Notes under the pieces: model-generated
What the model was told of the DNA's origin: nothing
Database searches by the model: none
The model's input: the letters and a program-made list of their open reading frames with translations, nothing else
In this document: piece by piece, positions 11,583 to 23,900 of the stretch
Numbering within the stretch: the stretch's first letter is position 1
How the letters are laid out: each line of letters starts with the position of its first letter
NCBI GenBank assembly: GCA_018806915.1
Contig: JAGKQI010000093.1
Span: 806,001 to 870,000, forward strand
Source: Phytophthora colocasiae
Taxonomy: Eukaryota > Oomycota > Peronosporomycetes > Peronosporales > Peronosporaceae
Direction of reading: 5' to 3'
DNA: 64,000 nucleotides
Position numbers and translations under genes: made by a program

Positions 11583-11605
11583 GGACTATTTTAGAAAAAT
11601 AGTCC
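11583..11605. promoter_or_regulatory. perfect 23-nt palindrome between divergent genes
   Basis: GGACTATTTT-AGA-AAAATAGTCC is a perfect 10-bp inverted repeat with a 3-nt centre, about 60-90 bp upstream of the U-box gene start. It could be a dimeric regulator site or a hairpin in the leader. The function is unknown. Confidence 0.35.
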
Positions 11606-11926
11606 TCACTTCAACATCGCCTCCCGGTTCTCTCCCATCGGGGAGTAAAAGGAGTTCGAGAGGTTTTAAGAGCGCTATTAGCTTCAAGAACTGTGTGCAT
11701 GATCACTATAGTGTATGCATGCATCCTTGACGGTGAGAAGGCTGTCCAGAGGAGGTTCTCGTTGAAGCGACTAAAATTTGGTCTGTCATTTAGTCCGGTA
11801 CAGTCGTCCCGTTTTCGCACATGGCTAACCTTCACTATGACGACGTCGACGTAGCATCAAAAGTAACAATAACAAGTAGTTCCTAAGTACCTAGTAAGTG
11901 ATATCCCACATCAATGACTCGACCTT

Positions 11927-13273
11927 ATGGCTGGCAGCAATTGGCTCGGATTTAAACACCGTGTTTCATCTCTTCTCCATGTCATTCTGGCATTCTCCAT
12001 GGGCTACGGACTAGACGTCGCCGCTCAGGCGCAAGAACGAGGCGCCAAGCGCACGTTCTCCACGTCGCCAACAGTCACAAATTCTTCCGATGGAGAAACG
12101 TCCGAGCGTGATGCGTTGATGAGCGCAGACGCGTTGCTGGTGGGCGCTGCGAGCCACAGTGGAGCGCACAAGAAGACGAATCGTCGCTCCAGCTTCGACT
12201 GGATGCTGGGCGTGACGTTCCTCGTGATCGTGGCGCTTATATGGACATTTGCAAGTGTATTGGTGCAGTACATTTTCCACAATTTGAGCTTCCAAGGCCC
12301 GTTCTTCCTCACGTATGTGGGGATCTCCCTCTTCTCGGTGAATCTGCCACTCTGGTACACTTCCCAAGTGCTATTCCCAAGAGCTAAAGCTTGGTATCGA
12401 GGTTTACCGACCAATGGGAAGCTGTGCCACAGCGAGCTGCTGCGTCGCACTGGTAAACAAGCCAGCTACGGCCAGATCTTCCGCATCAGTGCCATCATCT
12501 CGCCACTCTGGTTCATCGCCAACTTCACGTACAATGAGAGTCTGAACCTCACGAGTGTGTCCAGCAGTACCATTGTGAGCTCTACTTCGACGGTGTTTAC
12601 ATTCCTGCTGAGTGTTGTGGCGCTCAAGGAGCCGTTCGTCTGGATGAAGCTGGCGGGTGTTATCCTCTGCATGGCTGGTAACATCTCGACGATCTTCAAC
12701 GACGAAGGGGCGGACGGCGGCACCGATCACGTGTTTGGAGACCTGGTGGCGCTCTTTGCCGCCTTCATGTACGGCGTCTACACGACTGCGATCCGGCGCC
12801 TCATCCCGGACGAGGAGAGCGTGAGCATCTCACTATTCTTTGGCTTTATCGGTGTCATCAACATGGTATGTCTGCTGCCCATCGTGCTGGCTTTTCACTA
12901 CTCGAGCATCGAGTCACTCAGCGGGCTGTCACTGGAGATCCTGGTTCTCATCGGTATCAAAGGATTGTTCGACAACGTACTCTCGGACTACCTCTGGGCT
13001 CGTGCCGTGCTGCTGACGTCGCCCACCGTGGCCACCGTGGGACTGTCGTTGACGGTCCCGCTGGCCATCGTGGCCGACTTTTGGTTCCACGGTATGTTGC
13101 CCACGAACGTGACGTTGCTCGCCTCCACACTCGTCATCTCTGGCTTCGTGCTGATCAACGTTGGCACCAAGCAGAACCAGCACGAGTACCACCCGCAGCG
13201 CTCCACGGACCGCTCGGACAAGGCCTCTGGTCCGCGATCGCGCAGCAACAGCGCTGGTGGACTGGGCGTATGA
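11927..13273 (+). CDS. SLC35F5-like drug/metabolite transporter family membrane protein
   Basis: A single-exon frame of 448 residues with about ten hydrophobic segments from residue 85 to 410. The pair of five-helix EamA-like repeats is characteristic of the drug/metabolite transporter superfamily. SLC35F5-like signatures include PFFLTYVGISLFSVNLPLWY, a loop of about 60 residues, then NFTYNESLNLTSVSSSTIVS and the second-repeat stretch LFDNVLSDYLWARAVLLTSP. The substrate cannot be read from sequence; relatives sit in vacuolar, Golgi or plasma membranes. The first 24 residues (to the Met at 11999) are poorly typical, so the real start may be 11999. The C-terminal tail is polar and Ser/Arg-rich. 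Confidence 0.85.
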   Translation: MAGSNWLGFKHRVSSLLHVILAFSMGYGLDVAAQAQERGAKRTFSTSPTVTNSSDGETSERDALMSADALLVGAASHSGAHKKTNRRSSFDWMLGVTFLVIVALIWTFASVLVQYIFHNLSFQGPFFLTYVGISLFSVNLPLWYTSQVLFPRAKAWYRGLPTNGKLCHSELLRRTGKQASYGQIFRISAIISPLWFIANFTYNESLNLTSVSSSTIVSSTSTVFTFLLSVVALKEPFVWMKLAGVILCMAGNISTIFNDEGADGGTDHVFGDLVALFAAFMYGVYTTAIRRLIPDEESVSISLFFGFIGVINMVCLLPIVLAFHYSSIESLSGLSLEILVLIGIKGLFDNVLSDYLWARAVLLTSPTVATVGLSLTVPLAIVADFWFHGMLPTNVTLLASTLVISGFVLINVGTKQNQHEYHPQRSTDRSDKASGPRSRSNSAGGLGV

Positions 13274-14712
13274 GGAAGGCTCTGCAGTAGTGCATACTGT
13301 AGCTCTGTAGCTGGGTATTGTGGTGATTAAACGTTAATGATTTATAGCTCGTATTGTCGCTGGATTCCTAATGCATGAACTGCTCGGCAGCCGCATTTTG
13401 GTGGTGCACCCAACAACATGGAGGCCTGATTACGGCGGAGAACGCGGCATTCTTCGACAGCAACCGTACTTCATGCAAAATCAATATCGTCATGGCAATC
13501 TGCTCCAATTTGGTGAGGTAGTTGTCAACGCTACCGGTAGCTGGCATTGCCAACTCGGCGCAAACTCAACGAGGTCCGATGTTAAATCCCAAAGGTTATT
13601 AGTTGAAGTGGAAATGACGAATTAAGGAGTCAAAGAAGAAGTGACTAAAATAGTGCGATTTAGGAGGGAAATGACTATAACAGTACAATACCAGTACTCG
13701 GCATAAAAGCCATACCAAATGTTAGAGCATTTCCACTGTCAGGGCTCAAACATCTTATAAGGTAACGCACACAGACCACACAGAACGCTTCAGCTCCCGC
13801 CGGCATGGCTCAAAGAATTAGTCAGCTCCAAGGTTTGGGCTCTTAAACTAAGACTCGAAATGACTTGATTTCACTTTTGATGCAAAAAAGTACTAACGAG
13901 ACGCTGCTTGATGTCACTAGGTCTTCAAACAATATCGTGGGAGCTACACTAACTCGCCACTTTAGCTCCCGTCGGCATGGCTCAAAGAGAATAACTTCAT
14001 TCAGCTCTAAATGTATCTCCAACGGTAGGGCTTATTCTTCGGTCTCAATCATTCAGTTAGAGCCTCTTGTTAAGAGATACTTTAAGTAAGCCTGTGTCGA
14101 GCGTATATCCCACCGTAGTTTTTAAGTGACGGCAACCAGAGGCTCGTTGATTTTTTTCGTATTGAATCACCTTACTGGAATCAAGTCAAAACCAATAGAA
14201 TTCGACGCTTGTTTAAAGTCAAAAATTAGACCCACAGACTTTAAACCTCAAACCCCCGCTTGTGACCTGCCGGCGGAGATCCTCTAAGGTTTGGCTGGTA
14301 AATATAAGACATCGTTTATCATGCAATAAATAACGAAGCGCTGGTTGCCACCACTAGGTCTTACATCTACCTGGTGGTAGATATGCTACTCCTCACCACA
14401 GCCGTATCCTGAAGCTCGTGGTCCTAACCGAGCGCTTAAAACTGAAAACCAAGTCCTGCCAGTGGAGACACTCTTAGTAAGAAGACTTACCTCCTCCGAA
14501 ATGTATCTCGGTCTTCTGCTTGCGCGCCGCGCGATGTTGAGGTGGTCTGTGGATAAAGCACCGGCGTCGTGAGCACAATCATCTGCGACGATTATGAGAA
14601 AAATCGATACCCTTCATCTGACAATCGGATGCAAAAAAAACGGCGGCTGCTTGGCGTTCATTCGCCAACTTGAAGCACCGACCGAAGAATAGCAAAGAGG
14701 CAACCGAACGAC
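13274..14712. other. long intergenic stretch, no gene found
   Basis: Open frames here are short and lack protein-like composition. A 26-bp segment, agctcccgYcggcatggctcaaaga with its flank, occurs at 13791-13816 and again at 13963-13988 (24 of 26 match). Around 14340-14390 there is an imperfect hairpin (accactaggtctta / tacctggtggtag). Neither could be assigned to a known family. The last 60 bases are the promoter of the F-box gene. Confidence 0.45.
14656..14671 (+). promoter_or_regulatory. Inr plus flanking promoter region (oomycete core promoter)
   Basis: GTTCATTCGCCAACTT matches 13 of 16 positions of the oomycete core GCTCATTYYNCAWTTT. It lies about 40 bp before the start codon of the F-box gene, where a transcription start is expected. 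Confidence 0.45.
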
Positions 14713-15832
14713 ATGGACGAACTCCCCGCCGTGCTGAAGCTGCATGTGCTGCAGTTCCTGGACCACGCGGCGCTGCATGCAGCCGAGCAAACTTCACTTT
14801 CGCTGCTGGAGCTCACGCGCGAACATGGTGCGTGTAACATACTTTGGTGTGTCCGTTCCTATAACCTGCTGACGTTTCGCTGCTACTTGGCTGTCTGCAG
14901 AGCTGTGGAGATGCTTGGCCAATGCTCACGTGACTTGCAGCGAAGCTCTGGACCGCACCGACCTGTGGAAGAAGATGGCGTGTCTGGCGCAGCGCTCTGC
15001 AGCCGATGACAAGCATTTGCTAAACGGCGTGGAGGCTTTCTCGTCTGAAGACCGACCCAGTGAGTCGCCGGTTAACACGCTTACGTCCTCGCGTTGCTGG
15101 ATGGAATTGCATCAATTGCAAAAGGCGGATGCAGAACAGGAAGCAGAGCTGACGACGCTGGGTGAACGTGTCCAGCACCATTGCGGCTGCTCGTCGGGCC
15201 AATCGTGCTACTGGAGCAGTTCTGCGTCGACTAACCAAGACGCAATCGAGTACATTGACTATGCGCTTAATGGGCCATGCGTAGTGAGTTCCGTCCAGAT
15301 TGTCCCGTACCGAGTGTTCTGGCACCCGGATAGTCCGACGTACGCGCCTAAAAGAGTTCGGTTCGAGTTCTTTGAGGTTGACGACATGGCGACGTTGCAA
15401 CAACAAGGAGGGAGGATCCGACCGCTAGGCACGCGCGCGTCAGCTATCAAGCCCTGGTACACATCACATGACTATGAAGTGAAGAACGACATGACTCTGC
15501 AGGAATTCGTGCTACTGCGGAAGGTGGCGGCAAGTAAAAGGACTGTGCTGCGCATTACGCTGTTTGGGCGGCACCAGGCACAGACGTTCGAGCTGCCACA
15601 AGCGCTTCTCGAGGGAGTTGAAGACCGGCGACCAAAGTACTACTGCTGTTTAAGCTTTGTAAATGTGTGTGGAGTGCTTTGGAAACCTGTGCAAACTGAA
15701 CAAGATGCTGCTTCTGTCATTCGCCCGTACACCATGAGCCCCAATCTGCGAATGGCAGCGTTAACAGGACTCGCAGTGTACATGACTGCATGTTACGAGG
15801 GATTCATCGGTCGCACACGGCGATGGGAGTAG
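14713..15832 (+). CDS. F-box protein of the plant At4g00755-like type
   Basis: Exons 14713-14827 and 14901-15832 (73-nt phase-1 intron) give 348 residues. Splicing rebuilds a clean F-box: ELPAVLKLHVLQFLDHAAL in exon 1 joined to LWRCLANAHV and LWKKMAC in exon 2. Such domains bind Skp1 in SCF ubiquitin ligases. The rest (about 130-330) resembles the C-terminal domain of plant F-box proteins like At4g00755: SCYWSSSAS, a beta-rich section VSSVQIVPYRVFWHPDSP, YAPKRVRFEFFE, and FELPQALLEGV near the end. In this fold family that region is thought to recognise the substrate; the target here is unknown. The gene is convergent with XPA, with 126 bp between stop codons. Confidence 0.75.
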
Positions 15833-15958
15833 CGCCTTGCAATTCATCCTCCCACAAGATACCCAAGTCACTTTTACCTAATTAGCAAGTCAACATAATA
15901 CAATTCGTGATCTTTATTATCATACATTTCTACAATTCCTAAACACAACAATTCCTCT

Positions 15959-16567
15959 TCACCACTTTTCAAACTGCACTTGCATGCCGCAAGCACAGTG
16001 TTTCATCCAAACTTTGACTTGTTCATCGAACTTTTCGTCGCCAAACGAATGCCGATGGTCTTTGTCAGCCACTGGCACATATTCAGGTTTCTTCTTCTTT
16101 GGTTTCTCCTTTTCAGACGCTCCCGCTGCATCTTTCTCCAATGTGATTAAGTGTTGTTTCTTCAATAAATGCTTCGTCCGTCCTGCTGCAGACCTAAACG
16201 CTCGCTTTTTCCTCTTGCTTTTTTCTCGTTGTAGCCCTTCTTCATCCCCATACAATCGGTAAGCCTCTTGTACTAAAGTCCTTCTTAGGTAAAGTTGCAA
16301 TGGCGCAAAAGCTTCATGTCGAGGGTTAGGTTTACTTAAGTGCGGCAAACCACTGAATGACGAGTCGGGTAAAGCGTAGTCTGTTCGGGCCCGAGACTTG
16401 GACAGCAGCTCGAATGCACCGTCCTGATGAATCTGGTCCTGTTTGCAGCTTATACACACGTTCAGCGAGAAGTGGTCTAGAAGGACGCGGTCCAGATACA
16501 GCGCGTCAACGCCGCATTCTTCACAGCGACCAACTGGCAGATCATCGGCTACAGATTCAGCAACCAT
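15959..16567 (-). CDS. XPA: DNA repair protein XPA (nucleotide excision repair)
   Basis: 202 residues in one exon. The N-terminal zinc finger is C15-x2-C18-x19-C38-x2-C41 (RCEECG ... VCISCK), two residues wider than the human finger. It is followed by the XPA DNA-binding domain: KSRARTDYALPDSSF, a line equivalent to NPRHEAFAPLQLYL, and the basic helix EGLQREKSKRKKRAF. The C-terminus keeps the motif HRHSFGDEKFDEQ and ends CACGMQVQFEKW, comparable to the CTMCGHELTYEKM end of animal XPA. XPA verifies damage and organises TFIIH and RPA. The protein is shorter than the human one (273) because it lacks the long N-terminal arm. Its start is 102 bp from the divergent TRM8 start, so the two genes probably share a promoter. 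Confidence 0.85.
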   Translation of the reverse strand: MVAESVADDLPVGRCEECGVDALYLDRVLLDHFSLNVCISCKQDQIHQDGAFELLSKSRARTDYALPDSSFSGLPHLSKPNPRHEAFAPLQLYLRRTLVQEAYRLYGDEEGLQREKSKRKKRAFRSAAGRTKHLLKKQHLITLEKDAAGASEKEKPKKKKPEYVPVADKDHRHSFGDEKFDEQVKVWMKHCACGMQVQFEKW

Positions 16568-16669
16568 TAGAAAAAGTGGCTAAACTTTTTTGACTTGATA
16601 TTACTATGTCATTATTCCGAAGATGTCATTAGTGACTTTGCTCTTGCAAATTGAGTGGACGTGGAAAAT

Positions 16670-17777
16670 ATGGCCGAAACTACGACGACCAAGGCGCCCG
16701 AGGACGCACAGGTGCTGAGCAAGCTACCGCAGAAGAAATTCTATCGATCTAGAGCACACTGCAATCCGTTGTCGCACAATGACTGCTTCAATTAGTGCGT
16801 AATTTGAAGAATTGTAGCAAGAATGACACCAAAATTCTAACAATTTGGCATGCTCACAGCCCTCAGACACCGGATGAGATGGATTGGTCCGCCCACTACC
16901 CAGGCATTGAGAGCCCGTAATAATGAGCAATATTCAGGTTGTTGTGTCCTTTCGTGGGTAAATAATTGACTTGTATATTGATGTGACAAGGAGCGTGGAC
17001 TTTTTGGATGTCGGCTGCGGCTTCGGCGGTCTAACAGGTGCGTCCAATGTAGTGGTTAATGGTTGATTGCTGTAAAGTTTGCTTACTTTTTGTTGTACTT
17101 TTCCAGTGAAGTTGGCGGAGCTGTTTCCGGATAAGTTGACACTGGCACTGGAGATCCGAGCCAAGGTGACGGAGTACGTGCGTCTCCGCATTGAAGCGTT
17201 GCGTGCGGAGAACCCGGGTCAGTTCCAGAATGTGTCGACGTTGCGTACGAACGCGATGCGCTACCTGCCACACTACTTCCGCAAGGGGCAGATTTCGAAG
17301 ATGTTCTTCTGCTTCCCGGACCCGCAATTCAAGACGCGTCTGCACCGTCGCCGTATTGTCCAGTACGTTGTTGATGTTTTCTGTGAGTCGATGGTGTTGG
17401 ATATTCATTTTATTTTATTTCTCATTGCAGCACTCCTCTCCTTGCTGAGTACGCGTATCTGTTGGCTCCTGGTGGCATTTTGTACACCATCACGGACGTC
17501 GAGGAGTTACACGAATGGCATGTGGAGAAATGCACCAGCCACCCGTGCTTTACCCGCATCCCTGATAATGAGCTGGTACGTGAATTTTCTACAGCATTTA
17601 AAATCGTGAAACTGGATAACTCATTTTGTTATACAGGAGTCCGACCCCTGCGTGAAGGCCATGACGGAAGAGACCGAGGAAGGCAAGAAGGTCGCTCGCG
17701 GTGGTGGCAAGAAGTACGTTGCAGTTTTCCGACGGAAGGCTAACGAAGATGTCGTTGTCGACAACCTTTTCTGGTGA
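16670..17777 (+). CDS. TRM8: tRNA (guanine-N7-)-methyltransferase, METTL1/Trm8 family
   Basis: Six exons: 16670-16794, 16860-16916, 16991-17037, 17107-17362, 17431-17575 and 17637-17777, with introns of 61-74 nt, encode 256 residues. The enzyme makes m7G46 in tRNA variable loops with a WD40 partner (Trm82/WDR4). Family signatures appear only after splicing: LPQKKFYRSRAHCNPLSHND, the S-adenosylmethionine loop VDFLDVGCGFGG, FPDKLTLALEIRAKVTEYV, the catalytic MFFCFPDPQFK, and LLAEYAYLLAPGG followed by YTITDVEELHEW. The C-terminus ends DNLFW. Intron phases agree at every junction. The gene is convergent with the giant BEACH gene. Confidence 0.93.
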
Positions 17778-17932
17778 GAGCCAGCCTCAACCACAAGGTC
17801 TCGATAGATCCTAGACCTTTTTGACGCTTTCGAAATGAACTGCATTTGCTTCTTTTCTTACAGATTTCCAACACCGTTGCTTGGCACATTATTCTAACTA
17901 CATGCGCCAGACACTTTTGCTATAAGAATGTC

Positions 17933-20900
17933 TTACATCAAGCACGCGAAGGGGTCGTCACTCTGCACTGGGGGCGGTGATGGTGGCTTCTCTTCAAATC
18001 CGCGGATGTCGTTTCCAGCAAAGGGGTCGTTCACGTCAGGAATCAACGTTTCTGTTGTGGCATCCTGTGCGGGCTTGGGCGATTCGCTTCCTCCCAGGCC
18101 AGGAAGAACGACTGCCTCAGTAGTGGTAGTGGTTGTCGTAGTCGTTGTTGATGAACTTGACGAGCCGATGGCACCCAGACTCAACCGGTTCGCAAATGAC
18201 CACGAAGATCGCGGTGATTTGCTGGGGGGCGTTGATGGCGGAAAGCTAGAGCCATCTGAGGCGGTAAGGCCCTCGTTTACTGCAGCTGATGCATCCGTAA
18301 TGTTTGTGTTGATGGTTGTTAGGAAGTCCTCCATCGAGCGTGATGATGCACGTCGCTGTTTGCCGACCGCATTCAAACTCTGCGAGCGCAGCTCCATCAG
18401 CACCACGTTAATATCACCTTGCGCCTCCTCCAAAACGTCCATGATTCGGTCACTGGTAGCTTGAATAACCACTGCAAAAAAGGACACGATAAAAAACATG
18501 GTCAGTTAAAAGCTCTCAAAACAAATGCAGTAGATCAGTAGCAGGATACGTACTGGAGAAATTTCCGTAGTTGGCGTTCATCTCGTTCCAGAGATAATCA
18601 AACAGCACAAAGACCTCCGAAAAGAGCAGATGGAAGGCCTCGCTATCGTAGAACAAGGGCCAGTTGCCTTGCCTTTCGCGAACGAGCTCACCGTCGAACT
18701 TCCAGAACAGACGTGCTACCATACACGTCACATTGATACCCGCAGGGCCCCATGGATATGTGTGATCGTGCGATCCTGGTACCTGGTTCGTTACCATCCG
18801 CACCGCTTGTGACGTGTAATGCGACGCAAAGTACACCAAGCAATCAAGACTCAGCATACCACCGGCACGGAAATCCGTCGTCGGGTCCGGGCGCTGAAAT
18901 CCTAACCGACTCCAGGATTCTCCGACACGCTCAAACTGAAGATCGTGCAATGATTCAGACGTGGCGACGACGCCACTCTGATCATCACCTAGGTCCAATA
19001 GGTTGCCCTCGGCAATAGACGGCTGCTCAGTCACAGATGCACTTTTCTCCTTGTTGAATGGCTGCTGCGAGTAGATCCCGTTCCAGAGTGCACGGATCAT
19101 TTCCTCGTACTTCTCATCCCCACTTACGCAGTTCTGTTTTAGCAGTGCAAACCGTTCCTGCATGTGCGTAATGTATGGCTCGTCAGGCATTCCAGCTTTA
19201 CCCTGACGCGACCACAAGGTGCCTTCAACACTACCATTTCCGCGCATAAAGGCGGGGAGGAGCTCCTCCCGCCTCTTGTTACGTAACAAGTCCCTCTTGG
19301 TAGCTTGGGCAAGAGCAGCACGCTCGCGTTCACGAGCCTGCTTATCCAGTCCTACCAGACTCTTGCAGCCGTCAGCAACGCCGAAATGAAGAGCGTACGC
19401 TACGACAGCACCATCAGCATAGCCACATACTATGCAGCGCTCATCTTGGCCCATGCTCAAACTCGTTAGCTCAGCTCCAGGACGTCTGCATTCAATACGT
19501 CGAACCACAGAACCAGGCATACCAGCGTCACGTACTTCAATAGCAGCGTCAGCACCGGCACAAGCTGTGATCAGGTACTCTGCTGATCGCGTGAATAGTA
19601 CACCACGCTCTAGCAGTAAATGTGGCACGTGAGGCTTTTCGTCATCAGCTTCTGTAATCTCTTCTCCTTCTCCTCGTACAACCAGCTTGTCGTGGGAAAC
19701 CACGTGGCCATTAATTGACACCACGTACAGCTCCGACTGCTGCTCTGAACCATCATTTTTCTTCTGCTGATCGTTTGTAGCGACGTAGCCGCTACTAGAT
19801 AAACCGCCAGCCACCATACTGCTGTTACCAGTACCAGTTTCACCGACCGTGAGCCGAGCCTTGTCATCTGAGAAAAGTGAATTAGCACGAGAGAAGCGTC
19901 CACTGCGTTGGGTCTTATGTGTTGTGATGGAATGAACAAGAGTGTCACCCTGGGCTGAAATGACCATGTGGGCGACAGCAGAAGTCTCCATCGGCCCAGG
20001 CGTAAGCGCCAAGGCGTGAAGAGGTGTTGAACCGCGAAGCGAGTGCAGCAAGAGCGTGTTGTCCTTTGATGCACTGACCACTACATCCAAGTCCACATTC
20101 AGGGCCACAGCAACAACAGGGCTAGTGTGGCCAACCAGAAGAACCCAAGGCAAGCCTCCCACGGGTAACTCCTTCTTGAGGAAGAGTCGTCGTGATCGAG
20201 ACGCCGAGAGCTTCGACAAGGCCCAAACTGAAACAGTACAATCCTCACTGCCAAACGCCAACGCCAAATCACCAGTAAAGTCGTCTTCGCTGCGCGCCAT
20301 ACACAGAATCGGCTTCTTGTGGAAGGCAATTCGTTGTAAAAGTTCGCCATCCGCAGCCCAATGGATGCGCCAGCTTCCATCCCAATAGCCACAGCTGATC
20401 ATCTGCTCGTAGAACACGACACCTTCACTCACAAGACAGCCAGCAGGAAGCTTCCACCATTGATCCACGTCCACCATCGAGAACGGGCAAGAACGCACTG
20501 TATCCGGCACCGAATTCAAGTACCGCTTCGCTAGGACAACGCCATCGCTGTCCGTCGTATATACAACAACTCCATGGTCGTTGCTACCAGTGCTATGAGC
20601 TCCCATGCCTGTGCCACTTCCTAATCCAGGCCCTGATCCAGTAAGCGCAGTGAGAGCCACCGCGTGGTTCAGAGCATTCGAGAAGCGAACACTTTTGACG
20701 GCGGCAGTGTGTTTAGACGAGAGGTCATGACGACGAACCTGTCGGCGCGACGACAGCACAGCCATGCTATGAGACACTGGGTATCGGGCCTCCAACGATT
20801 CATCCTGCGACATACGAGCTGGATGTGGTTTACGGAAAAGCTGGATTGGAACTGTACCACGCTGAACGAGCTTTGCACGTACTCCATCGCTAGAAGTGCT

Positions 20901-23900
20901 GAGGTCCAAACGCTCTGGGTAGCAAGCAATGTGGTACGAGTTCAACGCATCCACAGCGGATGATCCAGTCTGCTTGTAACCGAAGATAAGGTCGATCCAG
21001 TGATGCAGGTTGCTCGACACGAAATCACTTTCAAGCGCCATACGGTGAAGGCGGACGAAGTCGTAGGGTGATGCAGCCCAAGGGGGAAGTGCAACGTCGC
21101 GAGCTAGACCGGCCGTCGCACTTACATCCTGTCCGGGGGTGAAGTGTCGGGCCAGTGTCTTGTTTCGAGTGCTTGAAAACAGCTCTGGCAAATAGAAAAA
21201 TTCCGGCGTCAACTCGAACATGTGGCGCTCGTCGCTTGTGCACATTCGGAAGGCTTCGGGCACCGAGTCAAACGTAGGCTCACCAGCGGCCTTGAGGTAG
21301 AACTGCTGTTCCTCATTGCCTAGAACTGCTCCAGTAAACGGAGCGAGTCGGATCAAGAAGTATAGCACGGCCTGCATGTGCGAATAGGTATTAGCGTAGT
21401 GAAACGCTGGGATGGGCGTCTTTGGGTCCCAGCCTTCGTATGTTCCTCGCGCATGCTGAATAGCCTCAGCCGTTTGTGCACCGATCGGTCGGCGCAAGTC
21501 CCGGTAAATGTCTTCATCATCCAGGCGAAGCTCCGTAGATTCGTAATCCTTGATCACCCAAGGGAAGACCGGATACTGGGACGGATCATTGTAGGAGCGA
21601 CCCGCTGAAACATTGAGTGCCATGAGATACTCAAAGTTGCTGATCTCACGACGAACCCACATCTCCGTCCATTTGCTTTTGGAGAACATCCTGTCAGCTG
21701 TTAACAACCGCTTACCCCACTTAGCCAAGCATGGCGGTTTGCGCTCTTTGAGGGTAGCGTACACAAGATCAGCCTCTCCGTAGCTCTCAAGACCAAAGAA
21801 ACACGAGCTGCCGTCCACGAAGTATATCTCCAAACCGTTCTGCCCTTCCATCAAAAATCGGCGTCTGTGAATCACACGGATTACGCGAACACCCCACACG
21901 CGGCGTTTTAACTGGGACACGTACGCCTCGTGAAGTCGCTGTGCACTGCGCTGTCGCGCTGCAGACCCCCCGTCTTCGTTTGTTTTAAACGCTTCTGCAA
22001 TGCCACGCAGTGTCACTACACGTTCACCTTCAAAAACAATCGTCGCTGCACCGATTCTAAGGACACCGTGGACCAACACGCCCGACGACAGCACCAGATA
22101 CGCCTTGGTACGGAACGGCGCTCCAAGGGTTTTCCAGTGGTCGTGCTTGCTTGGGAACTTCTTCATCATCCGCGACGACACTGAGCCAGACGAGTTCGGC
22201 TCAGATGGGCTAGAAGGCTTGGTCGGTTCATTGGTTTGGGTTGGCCCTTCCTCTCCAGCAGTTTCCGGTGATGTAGCATCCTGCGGGTCGTCAACGCCCT
22301 CTTCTGAAACATTCGAGAGGCTTCTATGCGGCTCGGACAATTCGGGGCCATTGGACCCTGACAACGTCGGCGGGCGTGCGCCTGCCAAGCGTTTGATGCC
22401 TGAAGAGAACCGCGTAGATATGGTGCCAATACGGCCCTTTGCAGACTTGACAGTGGTCGCAACGTCCACGGAAACAGCACGGCGGTCTCTAATAGGGGAT
22501 TCGTCCAAATTGGCTGGAGTAACGCTGTCACTAACCTCCGGGGGTGGTGGTGCGAGTGGCGCATTCGACGATACAAGGTCTGGGTTATGGCCAATGACAT
22601 CCAGACGAGAGGAAGCGTCTACGACTTCTCCGACACTATCACTGCTGTGCATCCGGTCGCGGAGCATTGAGCGAGGAGGAGTGCTGTCGTTGCTAGAGCT
22701 GCCATGAGGACTACTATCGTCATCCAGGTAGCCCACATCACTCAGTCGTCGAGACAGCCCCACATATCCCGATTCTTCGCCATCTGCGGCTTCGGATCCT
22801 TCTCCATCACCACCACTGCTAACCGTGTGAGCTTCGTCATCTTCTTCCTCGTCCTCAAATGTTTGGTCTGTCGAGTCGGCCGCAGTGTCAACAACTATAG
22901 TATCCACCGGCGGCATCGTCAATTCGTCTGCCATGTTGTTCAACATCTCGTTCTTAAGACTTGACGACGAATGGAAATTGTGCGAGATCGTATCGTCTGT
23001 ATCAGGAAGTAGGCGGCAGCGAATCCAGTTGCTAGATGTGTAAATATCCACACGCCAAAACTCATTGTCCCCCCAGAGTCCAATGATTGTTCCATCTCCA
23101 ACGGTGTTCACAGCATCGTCTTCTTTTACTCCCCATACATGGCGGACACCCCACTTGGCCAACACACGCAGTTTCATCCAGTCATCAATATCCTTTGCCC
23201 TTACACGCTCCAGCCAAACATGATCCTCACCATCAGCAGAAGGAGCTCCCAACGAAGCCGAAGAGCGAGTAAACTTGCTGATTCTCTCCAACTCGAGTTT
23301 GGCACGGCTCTTCTCCTCAGCTTCTTCGTCAAACATCCCCACACGACGCATAGCGCGAATATCGCGTGCATGTGCCATCTGCTCGTGGTAGAAGCAGTCA
23401 CGACGACGCACCTCTTGGTTATTGGTGGTGAAATCATGTCGTGCAAGAAGATCGGCAAGTTGATCTGAAGAACGCAATGGCACCGACACCAAAGATGCCA
23501 AAATGCTTGCTAGCTTGACTGCTGACTCTGACCAAACCTTTCGTCTCACACGATCGATCAGTGATGAGAGCTCTGGGATGAGCCAAAGCAGCAACGTTGT
23601 CTCATCACCAGGAACGGCCTTCACACACTCACTTGCTGTGACCAGGCCGGCAGTTGTGGTCATGCCGTTGGAACCGGAGCGAGAAGGAGCAAAGCTCGAT
23701 TCAAACTGCGCGATCTCGTGGCCTAGACCCATTGCGTTGATGAAGTACTCAAGCTTGTTGATCCGCTGGAAAAACACCGAATTGGCAGGAAGTCGCAGCT
23801 TCACCGACGAGAGCTCGTCATTGTCATTATCTTCGTTGTTGGAAGCTGCTTCTTGGTCATCTGAGATGAGAACGAGGTACAAGCAGCGTAGCAAAAGCTG

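Noticed and set aside
17928..18464. 178-codon plus-strand ORF opposite the end of the BEACH-ELMO gene
   Set aside because: The minus strand here completes the ELMO domain through a good intron. The plus frame is rich in Val from the antisense Thr run.
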